In this document: piece after piece, positions 38,648 to 49,400 of the stretch
Layout: every line of letters begins with the position of its first letter
How positions within the stretch are numbered: the stretch's first letter is position 1
From: Aureococcus anophagefferens
Taxonomy: Eukaryota; Sar; Pelagophyceae; Pelagomonadales; Pelagomonadaceae
Direction: 5' to 3'
NCBI RefSeq assembly: GCF_000186865.1
Contig: NW_008705588.1
Location: 70,646-134,645 of the forward strand
DNA length: 64,000 nucleotides
The notes under the pieces: model-generated
Told to the model about the DNA's origin: nothing
Seen by the model: the letters and a program-made list of their open reading frames with translations, nothing else
Database searches by the model: none
Translations under genes and position numbers: made by a program

Positions 38648-40838
38648 ATGCGGCGCCCAAACACCGTCGCCGCGGCCCTCGTCGCCGCCGGCGCCGTCTT
38701 CCTTGCCGTCGCCGCAGTCGCACTGCTCGCGCGCCCCGCGCGCGACGGCGCGGCGGCGCTGTCGACGACGGCGCTTGCGACCGACCCGGCGCCGTACGCG
38801 CCCCGCGACGACCCGGAGATCCCCCGGGACGTCGAAGATTTTCTCGCCGCCGAGATGGGCGCGGTCGCGTCCCCCGGCGACGCCGCGGCGGCGCAGCGCT
38901 ACGAGGGCCCCGGCTGCGGCGGCGCGCTCGGCGGCGCGCGCGTCGCCGCATCCAACGCCTACGGGCCCGGGTCGCGCGACGCGGCGGCGGCCGCGGCGGG
39001 CGAGGACTACCCGTTGCTCGAAGTCGCGGAGCCCTTCCGCGCGACGACGCTCCGCGTCGCGGGCTGGCCCGGCGACGCGGCCACCGCCTGGGCCGCGGCG
39101 TGGTCGGCGGGCGGCGCGCCGCTCTGGAGCTACGGCGCGTCCGCGGACGTCGCGTTCGCCGAGGTCGGCTGGGCGCGCCTCGCCGTCGTCGACGAAACGC
39201 GCGCGTGCTGGCTCGCGGCTCAAATCGCCGTGCGCTACGTGCGCCGCGAGGTGCGGTCGCTCAGCGACCGCGACCGCGAGGCCTTCCTCCAGGGCGTCAT
39301 GGCCATGCAGCGCCTGCCCGCGGACGTCGGGTCGCGGCTCTACGGGAGCGCCTACCGGAGCAAGGACCACTTCAACCGGCTCCACCTCTACTACGGCGGC
39401 CGCGCGGCCTGCGACCACTGGCACCAGGGCGCGGGCTTCGTCACGTCCCACGTCGCGCTGACCCTCGAGTACGAGCGGTCGCTCCAGGCGATCTACCCCT
39501 GGGCGACGGTGCCCTACTGGGACATCTCGCTCGAGTCGACGTTCTACGACGCGGCGGCCTGGCGGACCTCGGCCGTGTTCCGCGGCGACTGGTTCGGGGC
39601 CGCGGCGCCGGCCAACGGCCTGCGCGCGCTCGCCGCGGGCCGCTTCGCCTTCGCGCCGACGATGGCGAACGCGCGCCGCTTCTCGCGCGTCGCGAACTGT
39701 GTGGAAATCAAATCTTCAACCAGACTTCAATGTGAGCGTATGCGACCGTTTCGACGCGAGGTTTTCTGCTGTGCTTCGAGAACTCGATGAGAGCAATCGA
39801 TTCGTCCAAAAATCAGCCGAATCGACTTCGATTTGACGGAGCTAGAGAGTTCTGAAGTTTGGTCAGGACCCCCCAAACCAGTGGTTGGAATCCACGCAGG
39901 TCGCGAACGGCTACGGCCTCCTCCGCGCGCCCTGGAACGCGGACCCGACGCCCTTCCTCACGCGGAGCGGCCACGTCTACGGGTACCCGAACAACATGAA
40001 GCCCAGCGGCTGCGCCGAGTTCGCGCGCGCGGTCCGCGCGGCCGACTGGGCGTCGCTCGCGAGGCAGCTCAACAGCGCCGCGCACGGCCACGTCCACGAG
40101 ACGCTCGGCGGGTCCTGGCACCACGACCTCGGCGCGCCGGCGACGCCCGCGGTGCTCCTCTTCGCCCACTCGGTGCAGGCGCTGTCCAAGGACCTGTGGC
40201 GCGCGGGCGTGCTGGCCTGCGCGGCGGGCTGCGACCCCGGGGCGACGCCCGCGGCGGCCTGCGGCTGCGCCTGCGCGGCGAACGCGTCGGCGTCGCCCCA
40301 CGCCGTGCTCCGCGACGCCGGCGTGCTCGCGTCGCTCGCCTACTACGACGGCGACGGCCGGCCCCTGGGGGGCGCGCTCCGCGACGACGACCCGCTCTAC
40401 GGCGACGCGCTCCGCGCGCTCTGCGACCCGGGCCACATCGGCGACATGTTCCAGGCGTCGAGCACGAACGACCCGACCTTCTGGGTGCTCCACGGCAACA
40501 TCGACCGCGTCTGGCACCTCAAGCGCCTCGTCGCGGCCGCGCGCGGCGGCTACGACGAAGCCTGGCGCGCCGACCACGCGTGCTACGGCCACAACCCGGA
40601 CGACCTCCAGCCCTGGCGCGCGGGCGCGCTGTCCCCCGCGGGGGGGGCGCGGCGCCGGAGCGGCGGCGGCGCCTACCACACGAACCGCGAGCTCTACAAC
40701 CTCTTCCGCCCGGCGGACGCGGACCTCGGCTACGTCTACGACTCCTTCGACTGGCCCCACTGCGGCCTCGTGGGACTCGACATGGTCAAGGCCGCGCTCG
40801 CGGGGCTCCGAAACGGCGACGGCGACGGCGGCGCGTAA
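38648..40838 (+). CDS. Membrane-anchored tyrosinase-like type 3 copper protein (tyrosinase 1)
   Basis: 659 residues from exons 38648-39688 and 39900-40838. An N-terminal signal anchor (about residues 7-30) is followed by the di-copper domain. CuA shows H241, H246, H257 and the H-x8-H pair H259/H268 (HQGAGFVTSH), then TVPYWDIS. CuB shows H-x3-H in HGHVHETLGG and FWVLHGNIDRVWHLKR. Such enzymes oxidise phenols or act in pigment and wall chemistry. It is paralogous to tyrosinase 2 at 60897: both have RFA, then PYGLLRAPWN or GYGLLRAPWN. Introner A4 sits just before that shared motif; tyrosinase 2 has no intron there. Confidence 0.88.
39697..39899 (+). mobile_element. Introner element A4 (family A, intron in tyrosinase 1)
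   Basis: 203 bp starting CTGTGTGGAAATC and ending GGAATCCACGCAG. The duplication GTCGCGAA lies at 39689-39696 and 39900-39907. The intron 39689-39899 is GT-AG, phase 0, joining ARRFSR to VANGYGLLRAPWN. Its 5' terminus is CTG, so read from the other side this end too would supply a CAG. Confidence 0.93.
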
Positions 40839-41105
40839 CACCTCCGTCCGGGGCGCGCGTGGCGGGAGGCGCGCGCGAGGGGCCGAGGGCGAGCGGGAGC
40901 ACAAGTTTGTTGAACCTCAACAAAGAAGTCGAAGGCATGGCTGCCAGTGCGAGAGGGCGCTAGGGGCCGAGCTGTGGCCAATTGCTCTGTCGTCCGAAGC
41001 CGATCGCGCCGCAGCACAGCCGCAAAAAGCACACGCCGTGCCGTCCGCAGCCGTTCGCGCCGCAAGCACGCAGCAGCAGCGCGCGCAGCCGCAGCGCAAA
41101 GGACC

Positions 41106-42452
41106 ATGCGCCTCCCGCTCTTCTTCGCGGCGCCGCTCCTCGAGTGGGCCGCGGAGCAGGGCGCGACCATCGACGGCGGCATCGAGGTGTGCGAGGCGGC
41201 CGACCGCGGCCGGGGCCTCTACGCGACGGCGCCCATCGCCGCGGGCGCGCGCCTCGTGCGCATCCCCGGCCGCCTGCAGCTCGGCGTCGAGGCGCTCGCC
41301 GAGGGCGACGATCTGGAGCTCCAGGCCATGGTGCGGGACCTGCCCTGGCGCGACCTGCTGTCGACGGGGCTGACGTTCCTGCCCTGCGCGCTCGCGCTCC
41401 TCGGCGAGCGCCGCGCCGCGGAGAGCAGGTTCGGGCCCTACCTCGACGACCTGCCCCGGGCCTACAGCAACGCCGTCGCGCCCTGGGAGGGCGCGCCCGG
41501 CGAGGACTGCGGGCACCTCGCGGCCTACGCGCCGGCGACGGCGGCCAAGGTCCGCGCGCGCCGCGCGGGGCTCGCGGGCGTCCACGGCGCGCTCGCGCCG
41601 GACGGCGTCGGGTTGCGCGATTTATGCTGGGCGTCCGCGACGGTCTGCAGCCGCGCGCTCGTGCGCACGGCCGGGCCCGAAGTCAGCGACCTCGTCGTCG
41701 GCGCCGTCGCCGCGCGCGACCGCACGCGGCTCCTGCCGGTCATCGACCTCGTCAACCACGGCGCCGCCGCCGCGAACGCGGCCGTGCGGACGCCCGGCGG
41801 CGGCGCGGACCCCTTGGCGACGGTCCTCGTCGCGACGCGCGACCTGGCGGCCGGCGACGAGGTCCTCATCGACTACCGCGCGGACCGCGAGCGGCTCCTG
41901 CTCGACTACGGCTTCGCGGACGCGTCGTCGAACGCGGCCGCGTTCGTCGGCGTGCGCCTCAAAGAGGACCTCCTGCCGGCCATCGGCGGCCTGGGCCGGG
42001 AGCGCGCGGCCATGCGCGACGTGCCCGAGCGAGCGCTCGACGAACTCCGCGCGCTCATCGCCTTCTGCGTCGACGACGCGACGCGGGCGCAGGGCGGGTC
42101 GCCGCTGCTCTTCGAGGCCGCCTCGGGCGCGCCGACGACGCCGACGCTCGCGCTCGCGCTCGCCCTGAGCTGCCGGGGCCCCGACGACGTCGCGAACGTG
42201 CTCGCCACGGCCGGCGAGGCCGACGGCGCCGGCCTCGGCGCCGCGCTCGTCGCGCGCGCCGAGCCCGCGCAGGCGGACTTCGCGCGCGAGGCGCTCCGCG
42301 CGGCCGCGGCCGCGGCCCTCGACGAGCCGCCCGCGGACGCGGCCGCGGCCGCGTCGCCCTTCTCCCGGGTCGCCCGGGCCTTCATCTCCGCCGAGTACGG
42401 CACGTCGTCCGGCGCGGCCCTCCGGCGCGTCGCGGCGAAGGACGGGTCATAG
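41106..42452 (+). CDS. SET-domain protein methyltransferase (Rubisco LSMT/SETD-like)
   Basis: 448 residues from the ATG at 41106; an upstream in-frame extension begins with GTG and is not used. The SET domain is split as in the Rubisco large-subunit methyltransferase family: DRGRGLYATAPIAAGARLVR (SAM-binding GxG), then an inserted helical region, then LLPVIDLVNHG and DEVLIDYRADRERLLLDYGF. The C-terminal substrate-binding helices are alanine-rich. The likely activity is lysine (or histidine) methylation of a non-histone protein. The target cannot be told from sequence, and no plastid leader is clear. Confidence 0.85.
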   Translation: MRLPLFFAAPLLEWAAEQGATIDGGIEVCEAADRGRGLYATAPIAAGARLVRIPGRLQLGVEALAEGDDLELQAMVRDLPWRDLLSTGLTFLPCALALLGERRAAESRFGPYLDDLPRAYSNAVAPWEGAPGEDCGHLAAYAPATAAKVRARRAGLAGVHGALAPDGVGLRDLCWASATVCSRALVRTAGPEVSDLVVGAVAARDRTRLLPVIDLVNHGAAAANAAVRTPGGGADPLATVLVATRDLAAGDEVLIDYRADRERLLLDYGFADASSNAAAFVGVRLKEDLLPAIGGLGRERAAMRDVPERALDELRALIAFCVDDATRAQGGSPLLFEAASGAPTTPTLALALALSCRGPDDVANVLATAGEADGAGLGAALVARAEPAQADFAREALRAAAAAALDEPPADAAAAASPFSRVARAFISAEYGTSSGAALRRVAAKDGS

Positions 42453-42489
42453 CGTCCTTCGTACTAGTAGCGGGGGCCCGGGGGGGCGC

Positions 42490-43120
42490 CTAGGCCGTCG
42501 CGACCTTGGACGACGCGCGGAGGAACGACTTGCCGAGGCACGCGTCCTTGTCCGAGGAGGCGCCGATCGACGTGTCGACGTCCGTCTCCGTGTACGCGTA
42601 GTCGCTGCCCGCGGGCGTGCAGCCGTCCTGGGAGCCGCAGTAGAGGTTGTGCAGGTTGCAATAGTTCGTGCTAAAGTCGGCGACGGACGTGACCTGGCTC
42701 TCGGAGCACGCCTCGAGCTTGCACCCGCCCGACACCGTCGCGAAGGAGAAGGCGAACTTGTCCGTGTACTGGCCGTTGGCCGTCGTCCGCGTCCCCGCGA
42801 GGGCCGTCGCCGAAGACGACGCCACGGCGTATTTGCCCCCGTTGTGCGGGTCCGTCCAGGCGCCGGAGGCCGTGCCTATCAAGCGCGTCGGTCGGGAGTT
42901 TTCGTCGTTTCCCCGGTCAGAAGCTCTCAAAATCGTCGCGGCCGCAGGACGCTGGGCCGATACCCGCGATGCGGGCCTTCATCTCCGTCATGACGTCGGC
43001 GCAGGACGTCGACGTGAAGACGACCGTGTTCTCGCAGGACGCGTGGACCCAGGCGTCGCTGCCGGGGCACACGTCGGCAGCGGCGCCGTACGCGGCGAGG
43101 GCGAGGACGAGGCGCAGCAT
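42490..43120 (-). CDS. Cys-rich secreted protein of unknown function
   Basis: 180 residues from exons 43120-42964 and 42875-42490. The intron 42963-42876 is a normal GT-AG intron (88 bp, phase 1) without a target duplication. A signal peptide (MLRLVLALAAYGAAAD) precedes about ten cysteines, e.g. CENTVVFTSTSCADVM, GGCKLEACSES and NYCNLHNLYCGSQDGC, suggesting disulfides in an extracellular domain. I recognise no family. It is divergent from the nucleoside-hydrolase-like gene, about 120 bp away. Confidence 0.75.
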
Positions 43121-43242
43121 GTTCCGACGCCGTGGATGTCGTGGAGCCGCGCGGCGGGGCAGCCCAGAGATGATCAGGAAGTTGATCAGGCAGGAAGTTT
43201 AGAAGTTTGCACGGGCCGCATTCCGGGCTGCTATTAGCAAGC

Positions 43243-44459
43243 ATGGCGTCGATGGCAACGTCCTCCGAGATCGTCGTCTTCATCGACTGCCCGGACCCGG
43301 TGCGTGGCGCGCGGCCGCCCGCGTCGCGCGCGACCCGCGCGCGTCGCAGGACAACTTCATGCTCGCGGTCTGCGCGTCGCTGCTCCGCGGCGCGACGCAC
43401 GTCGTGCTCACGGGCCGGCCGGCGAACTTCGAGGCGCGAAAAATTTCCCCCGCCCCGCGCCGTCGCCACGCCCCCCCCCCCCAGGTACGGAGCCGGCCGT
43501 TCCACCCGCGGACCTGCGCGCGCGGCCCCGACGAGGTCGACGACGCGGGCGACAGCGCGCTCGCGCTGCGGTCCGCGGCCGCGCACCTGCGGCGCTTCGC
43601 CCGGGCCCACGGCTGCGGCCCGCTCCGGCTCTACGACGGCGGGTCGGCGCCGGCGGCGCCCGTGGCCCACGCGGAGCACGTCGCCGAGTACCTCTTCGGC
43701 CGCGCGGACCTCGCCGGCGGCGCGGTCGGCGCGGCCGTCGCGACCGCGGACTACCGCGGACTCCTCGCGGAGCTCGACGGGTCGGCGGACCGGCGCGGGA
43801 CCCTCGCGGCCTGGCTCGCGGCCGACGCCGACGACGGCGCCCTCGAGCCGCTGGCGAACGTGGCGGAGGCGACGCGCGGCGCGGCGTCGGTCGACGTGCT
43901 CGTCGGCGGGCCCATGACGGCGCTCGACGCGCTGGCGACGAGCGACCCGGACTTCGCGGGGAAGATCGCCCACGTGCGCGCCATGGCCGCGGCCTGGGAC
44001 TGCTCCACGGCGAACCTCTTCGCGAACCAGTTCAACTGCGCCGCGGACCTCGGCGCCGCGGCGGCCGTTTTAGGGCCCGGCGGCCCGCTCGGGGCCGCGC
44101 CCGTGACGCTCTACACGACGGAGTTCTGCAAGGGCGCGCTGAGCCTCTCGCCGGCCGAGGTCCGCGCGCACGCCGCGCCGCCGGTAGCCGCGCTCTACGA
44201 CCTGTGGCACGACCTCACGGGCGGCCGCGGCGCCGTGACGCTCTTCGACGTCGCGCCCCTCCTCGACCTCGTCGCGCCGCCCCTCGCGCCGACCGTGCCC
44301 GTGGCCTGCGCGCTCCGGAGCGACGGCGTCTTCGCCATCACGGAGGTCGCGGAGAGCCGCGTCCGCGCGACGCAGCGCGTCCTCTCCGCGGAGGACGCCG
44401 CCGCGGCCAAGGGCAAGCTCCTCGACCTCCTCGCCAACGCCGCCCTCGCCGCCCTCTGA
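43243..44459 (+). CDS. Nucleoside hydrolase-like protein
   Basis: Starts at the ATG at 43243. A 50-bp GT-AG intron (43300-43349, phase 0) separates MASMATSSEIVVFIDCPDP from DNFMLAVCASLLRGATHVVL. A second short GC-AG intron (43434-43484, ending in a long C run and CAG) is likely but cannot be proved by frame because it is a multiple of three. The core resembles inosine-uridine nucleoside hydrolases: an N-terminal Asp-rich start, a metal-type D-D pair near EVDDAGDSALAL, VDVLVGGPMTALDALATSDP, and NQFNCAADLGAAAAVL. The canonical DxDPGxDD motif is degenerate, so activity is uncertain. Confidence 0.6.
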
Positions 44460-44562
44460 GTAGGCGTCCCTCTGGGTGCCGGGGGCGTGGGAGGCGAGCT
44501 CCGGGGGTCGAGGCGTGCGTCGCGTCGCGCGCGGCGCGGCCTTTCTCGAGGTGGAAGTGGCA

Positions 44563-46039
44563 ATGGAGACCTCTGCGGGCGCCTCCCCGCGCATGCATCA
44601 AGCGCGCGCCTGGCCGCTGCGTGTCTGCGCACTACTGCTACTACCACACACAGCACGCGCCTCCTGCGCCGCGCCGCGCTTCGGCCAGCGCGACGGCGAG
44701 TTGGACATGCGGCGCTGGCGCGTGGCGTCGGATAGGGACGTCGGCGCGGCGCGCGGCGCCCGCGCCTTCGGCAGCTACACGTTCAACGTGAGCGACGGCC
44801 GCGAGACGTTCCCGCTCTGGTACGGCATGACCGAGGGCTACCCCTGGAGCCAGCCCGTGGACGGCGCGCGCTACGACGCGCTCCACGCGGGCGTCCGACT
44901 GCGGCCGCGCGACGTCACGGTCGCGAGCTACCCGAAGACGGGCACGACCTGGGTCGAGCAGATCGTGCTGCTGCTGCTCCACGGCAGCGGCGTCGCGCCG
45001 AAGCTCGACCCGGCGAGCCGCAACTCCTACGTGCCCGGGCGGCGCGACGTCGGCTGCGTATGGCTGGAGCCCACGGTCGCGTCGAAGCGCGGCGGCCGCT
45101 TCACGCTGGACCAGTTCGACGCCATCCCGGCGCCGCGCGTCATCAAGTCGCACGCGCCCTTCGACAGCCTCGTCGGCACGCGGTCCGTCCCCGGGAAGCG
45201 CGGCGTCGACGCGCTGACGGCGTCCGGGTCCCGGGTCGTCTACGTGTCGAGGAACCCCAAGGACGCCGCCGTGAGCCTCTACTTCCAGCGCGCGCCCGTG
45301 CCCGGCCCGGCGCGCCCTCGCGCGGCCGCCGGCGACGCGGCGCCGGCCCCTCGCCGCGGCGGACGCGGCGCGCGCGCCGGCGGCGCGGCGCCGGCCCCCC
45401 GCGGCCGGCGCGGCCGGCCGGCCGCGCGGCCGCCGCGACGCCGGGCGAAGGCCGGGCGAAGAGCGCGGCCGAGGCCGGCGCCTCGCGGCCGCGCGGCCGA
45501 CGCGGCGCATGCCCATGGACGCGTGGTGCGCCCTCTACACCAAGGGCTACATGGCCTCCGGGTCCTACTTCGAGCACGTCGCGCGCTGGCACGCCGCGTC
45601 GCGCGCGCCGGGGTCGCCCGTGCTCTTCCTCAAGTACGAGGCGCTCCGCGCGGACCCGAGGAAGCAGATCCGGCGCATCGCGGCCCACCTCGGCCTCGAG
45701 CGGGACGCCGCCGAGATCGACCGCGTCGCGGACCTGTCGTCCTTCGAGCGCATGAAGGCGTCCGCGGCCGCGGCCGACGCCGGCGCGAGGTCCGACGCGC
45801 GCAACCCCAAGTACGCCGTCGCGCCGGGCGGCAACGCGTCGAACCCGGCGCACACGACGGGCCACATCCGCGAGGGCGGCTCCGGCGGCTGGGTCCAGCA
45901 CTTCTCGAAGCTCCTCAGCGACCAGTTCGACGCGGAGTACCGGCGCCAGCTCGACGGCTACGCGGCGAAAGCCGCGGCGGACTTCGGCGTCGACGTGGAG
46001 GCGCCGACCTTCGACTTCGGGGGCGGGTGCGTGGCGTAA
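44563..46039 (+). CDS. PAPS-dependent sulfotransferase, secretory pathway
   Basis: From the ATG at 44563, with a signal or anchor segment (RVCALLLLPHTARASC). The 5' phosphosulfate loop is VASYPKTGTTWVEQIVLLLL and the 3' phosphate-binding motif is YVSRNPKDAAVSLYF. The frame then changes. The C-terminal part, reading GSYFEHVARWHAASRA, VLFLKYEALRADPRKQIRRI and GGWVQHFSKLLSDQFD, lies in another frame and ends at 46039. An intron of about 200 bp between roughly 45290 and 45500 is implied; that stretch is a GC-only low-complexity sequence and its splice sites could not be fixed. It transfers sulfate to a hydroxyl or amine; the acceptor is unknown. Confidence 0.8.
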
Positions 46040-46490
46040 TGACGTTGGCGTGCTTCGTCGTGCTTGGCCATGGACTTCCCCATCAGGAAACGCCAGCGTC
46101 GCGTGGGAAGCGCCGACCGTGGAGAAGGGTGCGACGCGGCGAGTGGCGAAGGCGCTGGGTTGCCCGAGAGGCGTCCAGTTCGCCGTCGCACGGTCCTGCA
46201 CGCCAGGGCGTACGCCAGGCCCACTGAGAGGCCGGCCCAAGCCCGTGAGACGACGTGGGTCCGGAACTCGTTTCTAGTGGTAAATCCCCCCACTGGCAAT
46301 TTTCGACGCACTAAATTTTCCTTACCACTCGTTCATCGACGTCGCCTCAGCTCGTCACACACTTGGGTACTTTTGTGTACGTCTGCTCTCCGCGTCGGCT
46401 TCGACGTCGCGCAGGCGCCTCCGTGCGCTGCCGTAGTTGCAGCGCCGCCACCCCAGCGAGTCGCAGCCGCCGCGGACTAGCACCGCAGCC
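46040..46490. other. Intergenic region, acetyl-CoA carboxylase promoter side
   Basis: About 450 bases with an AT-richer patch (46280-46330). No gene or recognised motif. Confidence 0.5.
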
Positions 46491-49400
46491 ATGGGCCCCC
46501 TCAAGCGCAGCCAGTCCATGGTGGGCATCGTCAACAAGAAGAAGATGCCCCTGAGCCCCCAGGGCATGGAGATGAAGGCGAAGATGGTGTCCTACGTCGA
46601 GGCCCACGGCGGCCACCGCCCCGTGCACACGATCCTCATCGCGAACAACGGCATGGCCGCGACCAAGGCGATGATCTCGATGCGCGAGTGGGCGTACGAC
46701 ACGCTCGGCGACGCCAAGGCCGTGACCTTCGTGGCCATGGCGAGCGCGCAGGACCTCGACGCCAACGCCGAGTTCGTGCGCCTCGCGGACCGCGTCGTCG
46801 AGGTGCCCAGCGGGTCGAACAAGAACAACTACGCGAACGTCGAGCTCATCATCGACATCGCGGTCAAGGAGTCCGTCGACGCGGTCTGGCCCGGCTGGGG
46901 CCACGCGTCGGAGAACCCGGAGCTGCCCGACGGCCTCGCGGCCCGGGGCATCGTCTTCATCGGCCCCGACGGCGGGCCCATGCGCGCGCTCGGCGACAAG
47001 ATCGCGGCGTCGATTTTGGCGCAGACGGCCGAGGTGCCGTCGATCCCCTGGTCCGGCGACGGCCTCACCGTGGACCCCAAGGTCGTCGCAGCCACGGGCG
47101 CCATCCCCCCGGACCTCTTCCGCAAGGCCATGGTCACGACGGAGGACGAGTGCCTGAAAGCCGCCGCGCGCATCGGCTACCCGGTCATGCTCAAGGCGTC
47201 CGAGGGCGGCGGCGGCAAGGGCATCCGCATGTCCCACTCCGAGGACGAGCTCAAGTCGAACTTCGTCCAGGTTAGCAACGAGGTGCCCGGGTCGCCCATG
47301 TTCATGATGCAGCTCTGCAGCAACGCGCGCCACCTCGAGGTGCAGATCGTCGGCGACAAGCACGGCCAGGCCGTCGCGCTCAACGGCCGCGACTGCTCCA
47401 CGCAGCGCCGCTTCCAGAAGATCTTCGAGGAGGCGCCGGCGGCCATCGCCAAGCCCGAGGTCTTCCGCGAGATGGAGAAGGCGGCCATGCGCCTCACGCA
47501 GTCCATCGGCTACTCGGGCGCGGGCACCGTCGAGTATTTGTACCACGCGGCGACGGACAAGTTCTACTTCCTCGAGCTCAACCCGCGCCTCCAGGTCGAG
47601 CACCCCTGCACGGAGGGCATCACCTTCATCAACATGCCCGCGACGCAGCTCCAGGTCGCCATGGGCATCCCCCTCCACCGCATCCCGCACGTCCGCCGCT
47701 TCTACGGCCTCGAGGACCTCGACGGGTCGTCGGCCATCGACTTCTTCGAGACGCCCTACCCCAAGGTCACGAACCACATCATCGCCGCGCGCATCACGGC
47801 CGAGAACCCCGACGAGGGTTTTAAACCGACTTCCGGCTCCATCCACCGCGTCAAGTTCCAGTCCACGAAGAACGTCTGGGGCTACTTCTCCGTCGGCGCG
47901 AACGGCGGCATCCACGAGTTCGCCGACTCCCAGTTCGGCCACCTCTTCGCGTCCGGCGCGACGCGCGAGATCGCGCGGCGCCACCTCGTGCTCGCGCTCA
48001 AGTCCGTGGAGATCCGCGGCGTCATCCGCAACCCCGTCGAGTACCTCGTGGAATTGCTCGAGACGGACGAGTTCAAGGAGAACCGCATCGACACGGGGTG
48101 GCTCGACGGCATCCTCAAGGCCAAGTCCGTGTCCGTGCCCATGAACACGCCGCGCCTCGTCCTCGCCGCCGTCATCTTCCGCGCGCACGCGGCGATCAAG
48201 GAGAAGACGGCCGAGCTCTGCGCGTCGATGGCCAAGGGCCAGCTCTCGACGGCGACGGTCAAGGATTTGGTGCGCTTCCCGTCGGTCATCACCTACGAGG
48301 GCCTCAAGTACGACTTCTCCATCGCCAAGTCCGGGCCCGAGACCTTTGCGCTCCAGATCAACGGCCAGACGGTCACGGCCAAGGTCCGCGAGCAGCCCGA
48401 CGGCACGCTCCTCGCGGCCTTTGGGGGCGCGACGCGCAAGGTCTTCGGCGCCGAGGAGCCCCTGGGCCTGCGCATCATCTGCGACGGCGTCACGTGCCTC
48501 ATGCCGACGATCTTCGACCCGTCGGAGTGCCGCACGGACGTCACGGGCAAGATCGTCCGCTACTGTGTGGAAATCAAATCTTCAACCCGACTTCAATGTG
48601 CGCGTATTCGAATGTTCGACGCAAGGCTTTTTGCTGTGCTTCGAGAACTCGATGAGAGCGATCGATTCGTCCAAAAATCAGCCGAATCGACTTCGATTTG
48701 ACCGAGCTAGAGATTTCTGAAGTTTGGCCCCGACGTCCCAGCTCACTGGTTGATTTCCACACAGGTCCGCTACCTCCAGGACGACGGCGCGCAGGTCAAC
48801 GCGGGCGAGCCCTACGTCGAGGTCGAGGCCATGAAGATGATCATGGCGCTGAAGACGGCGGAAAGCGGCGCCATCAAGCACGAGATGTCGCCCGGGTCCA
48901 TCATCTCCACGGGCGATTTGCTCGCGTCTTTGACGCTCAGCGACCCGTCGTCCGTCGTGAAGATCGAGCCCTTCACGGGCACCTTCGACGTCATCGACGC
49001 CATCGACGAGGATTTGACGGCCAAGGAGGCCTGCGCCCTCGTGCTCCAGGGCTACGAGTGCGACGACGTCAAGGGTTTGGCGTCGGAACTCTTCGACGAG
49101 AACCCGAACATCGCCGTCGCGGACGCCGCGGAGTTATTAGGCGCCTACCTGGTCGTCGAGGGCCGCTACGCGGGGCGCCCCCTCGACGGCGTCGTCCGCG
49201 ACCTCATCGCGGAGCACAAGGACGCCCTCGGCGGCGCCATCGCGGTCGCGCGCGCGCACCAGGCCGTCGCGCGGACGACGGATTTGTGCTTCCACATCTG
49301 CGAGCATCTGCTGGAAACTTATACGGACCGCCTCAAGAGCGGCGTCAAGGGCACGCCGCCGACGCTGGGCTCCGTCGTCGCCCAGCTCGCGGCGCTGCCG

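Noticed and set aside
42876..42963. Intron in the Cys-rich secreted protein as another introner
   Set aside because: Its 5' end (GTATCGGC) and the downstream exon start (GCACGGCC) do not form an 8-bp duplication, so it is an ordinary intron.
45290..45500. GC-only segment in the sulfotransferase as a mobile element
   Set aside because: It lacks flanking duplications, inverted ends and the introner core; it looks like low-complexity intron sequence.
46437..46490. 18-residue N-terminal extension of acetyl-CoA carboxylase
   Set aside because: It begins with TTG; the ATG at 46491 has a good context and starts the conserved protein.
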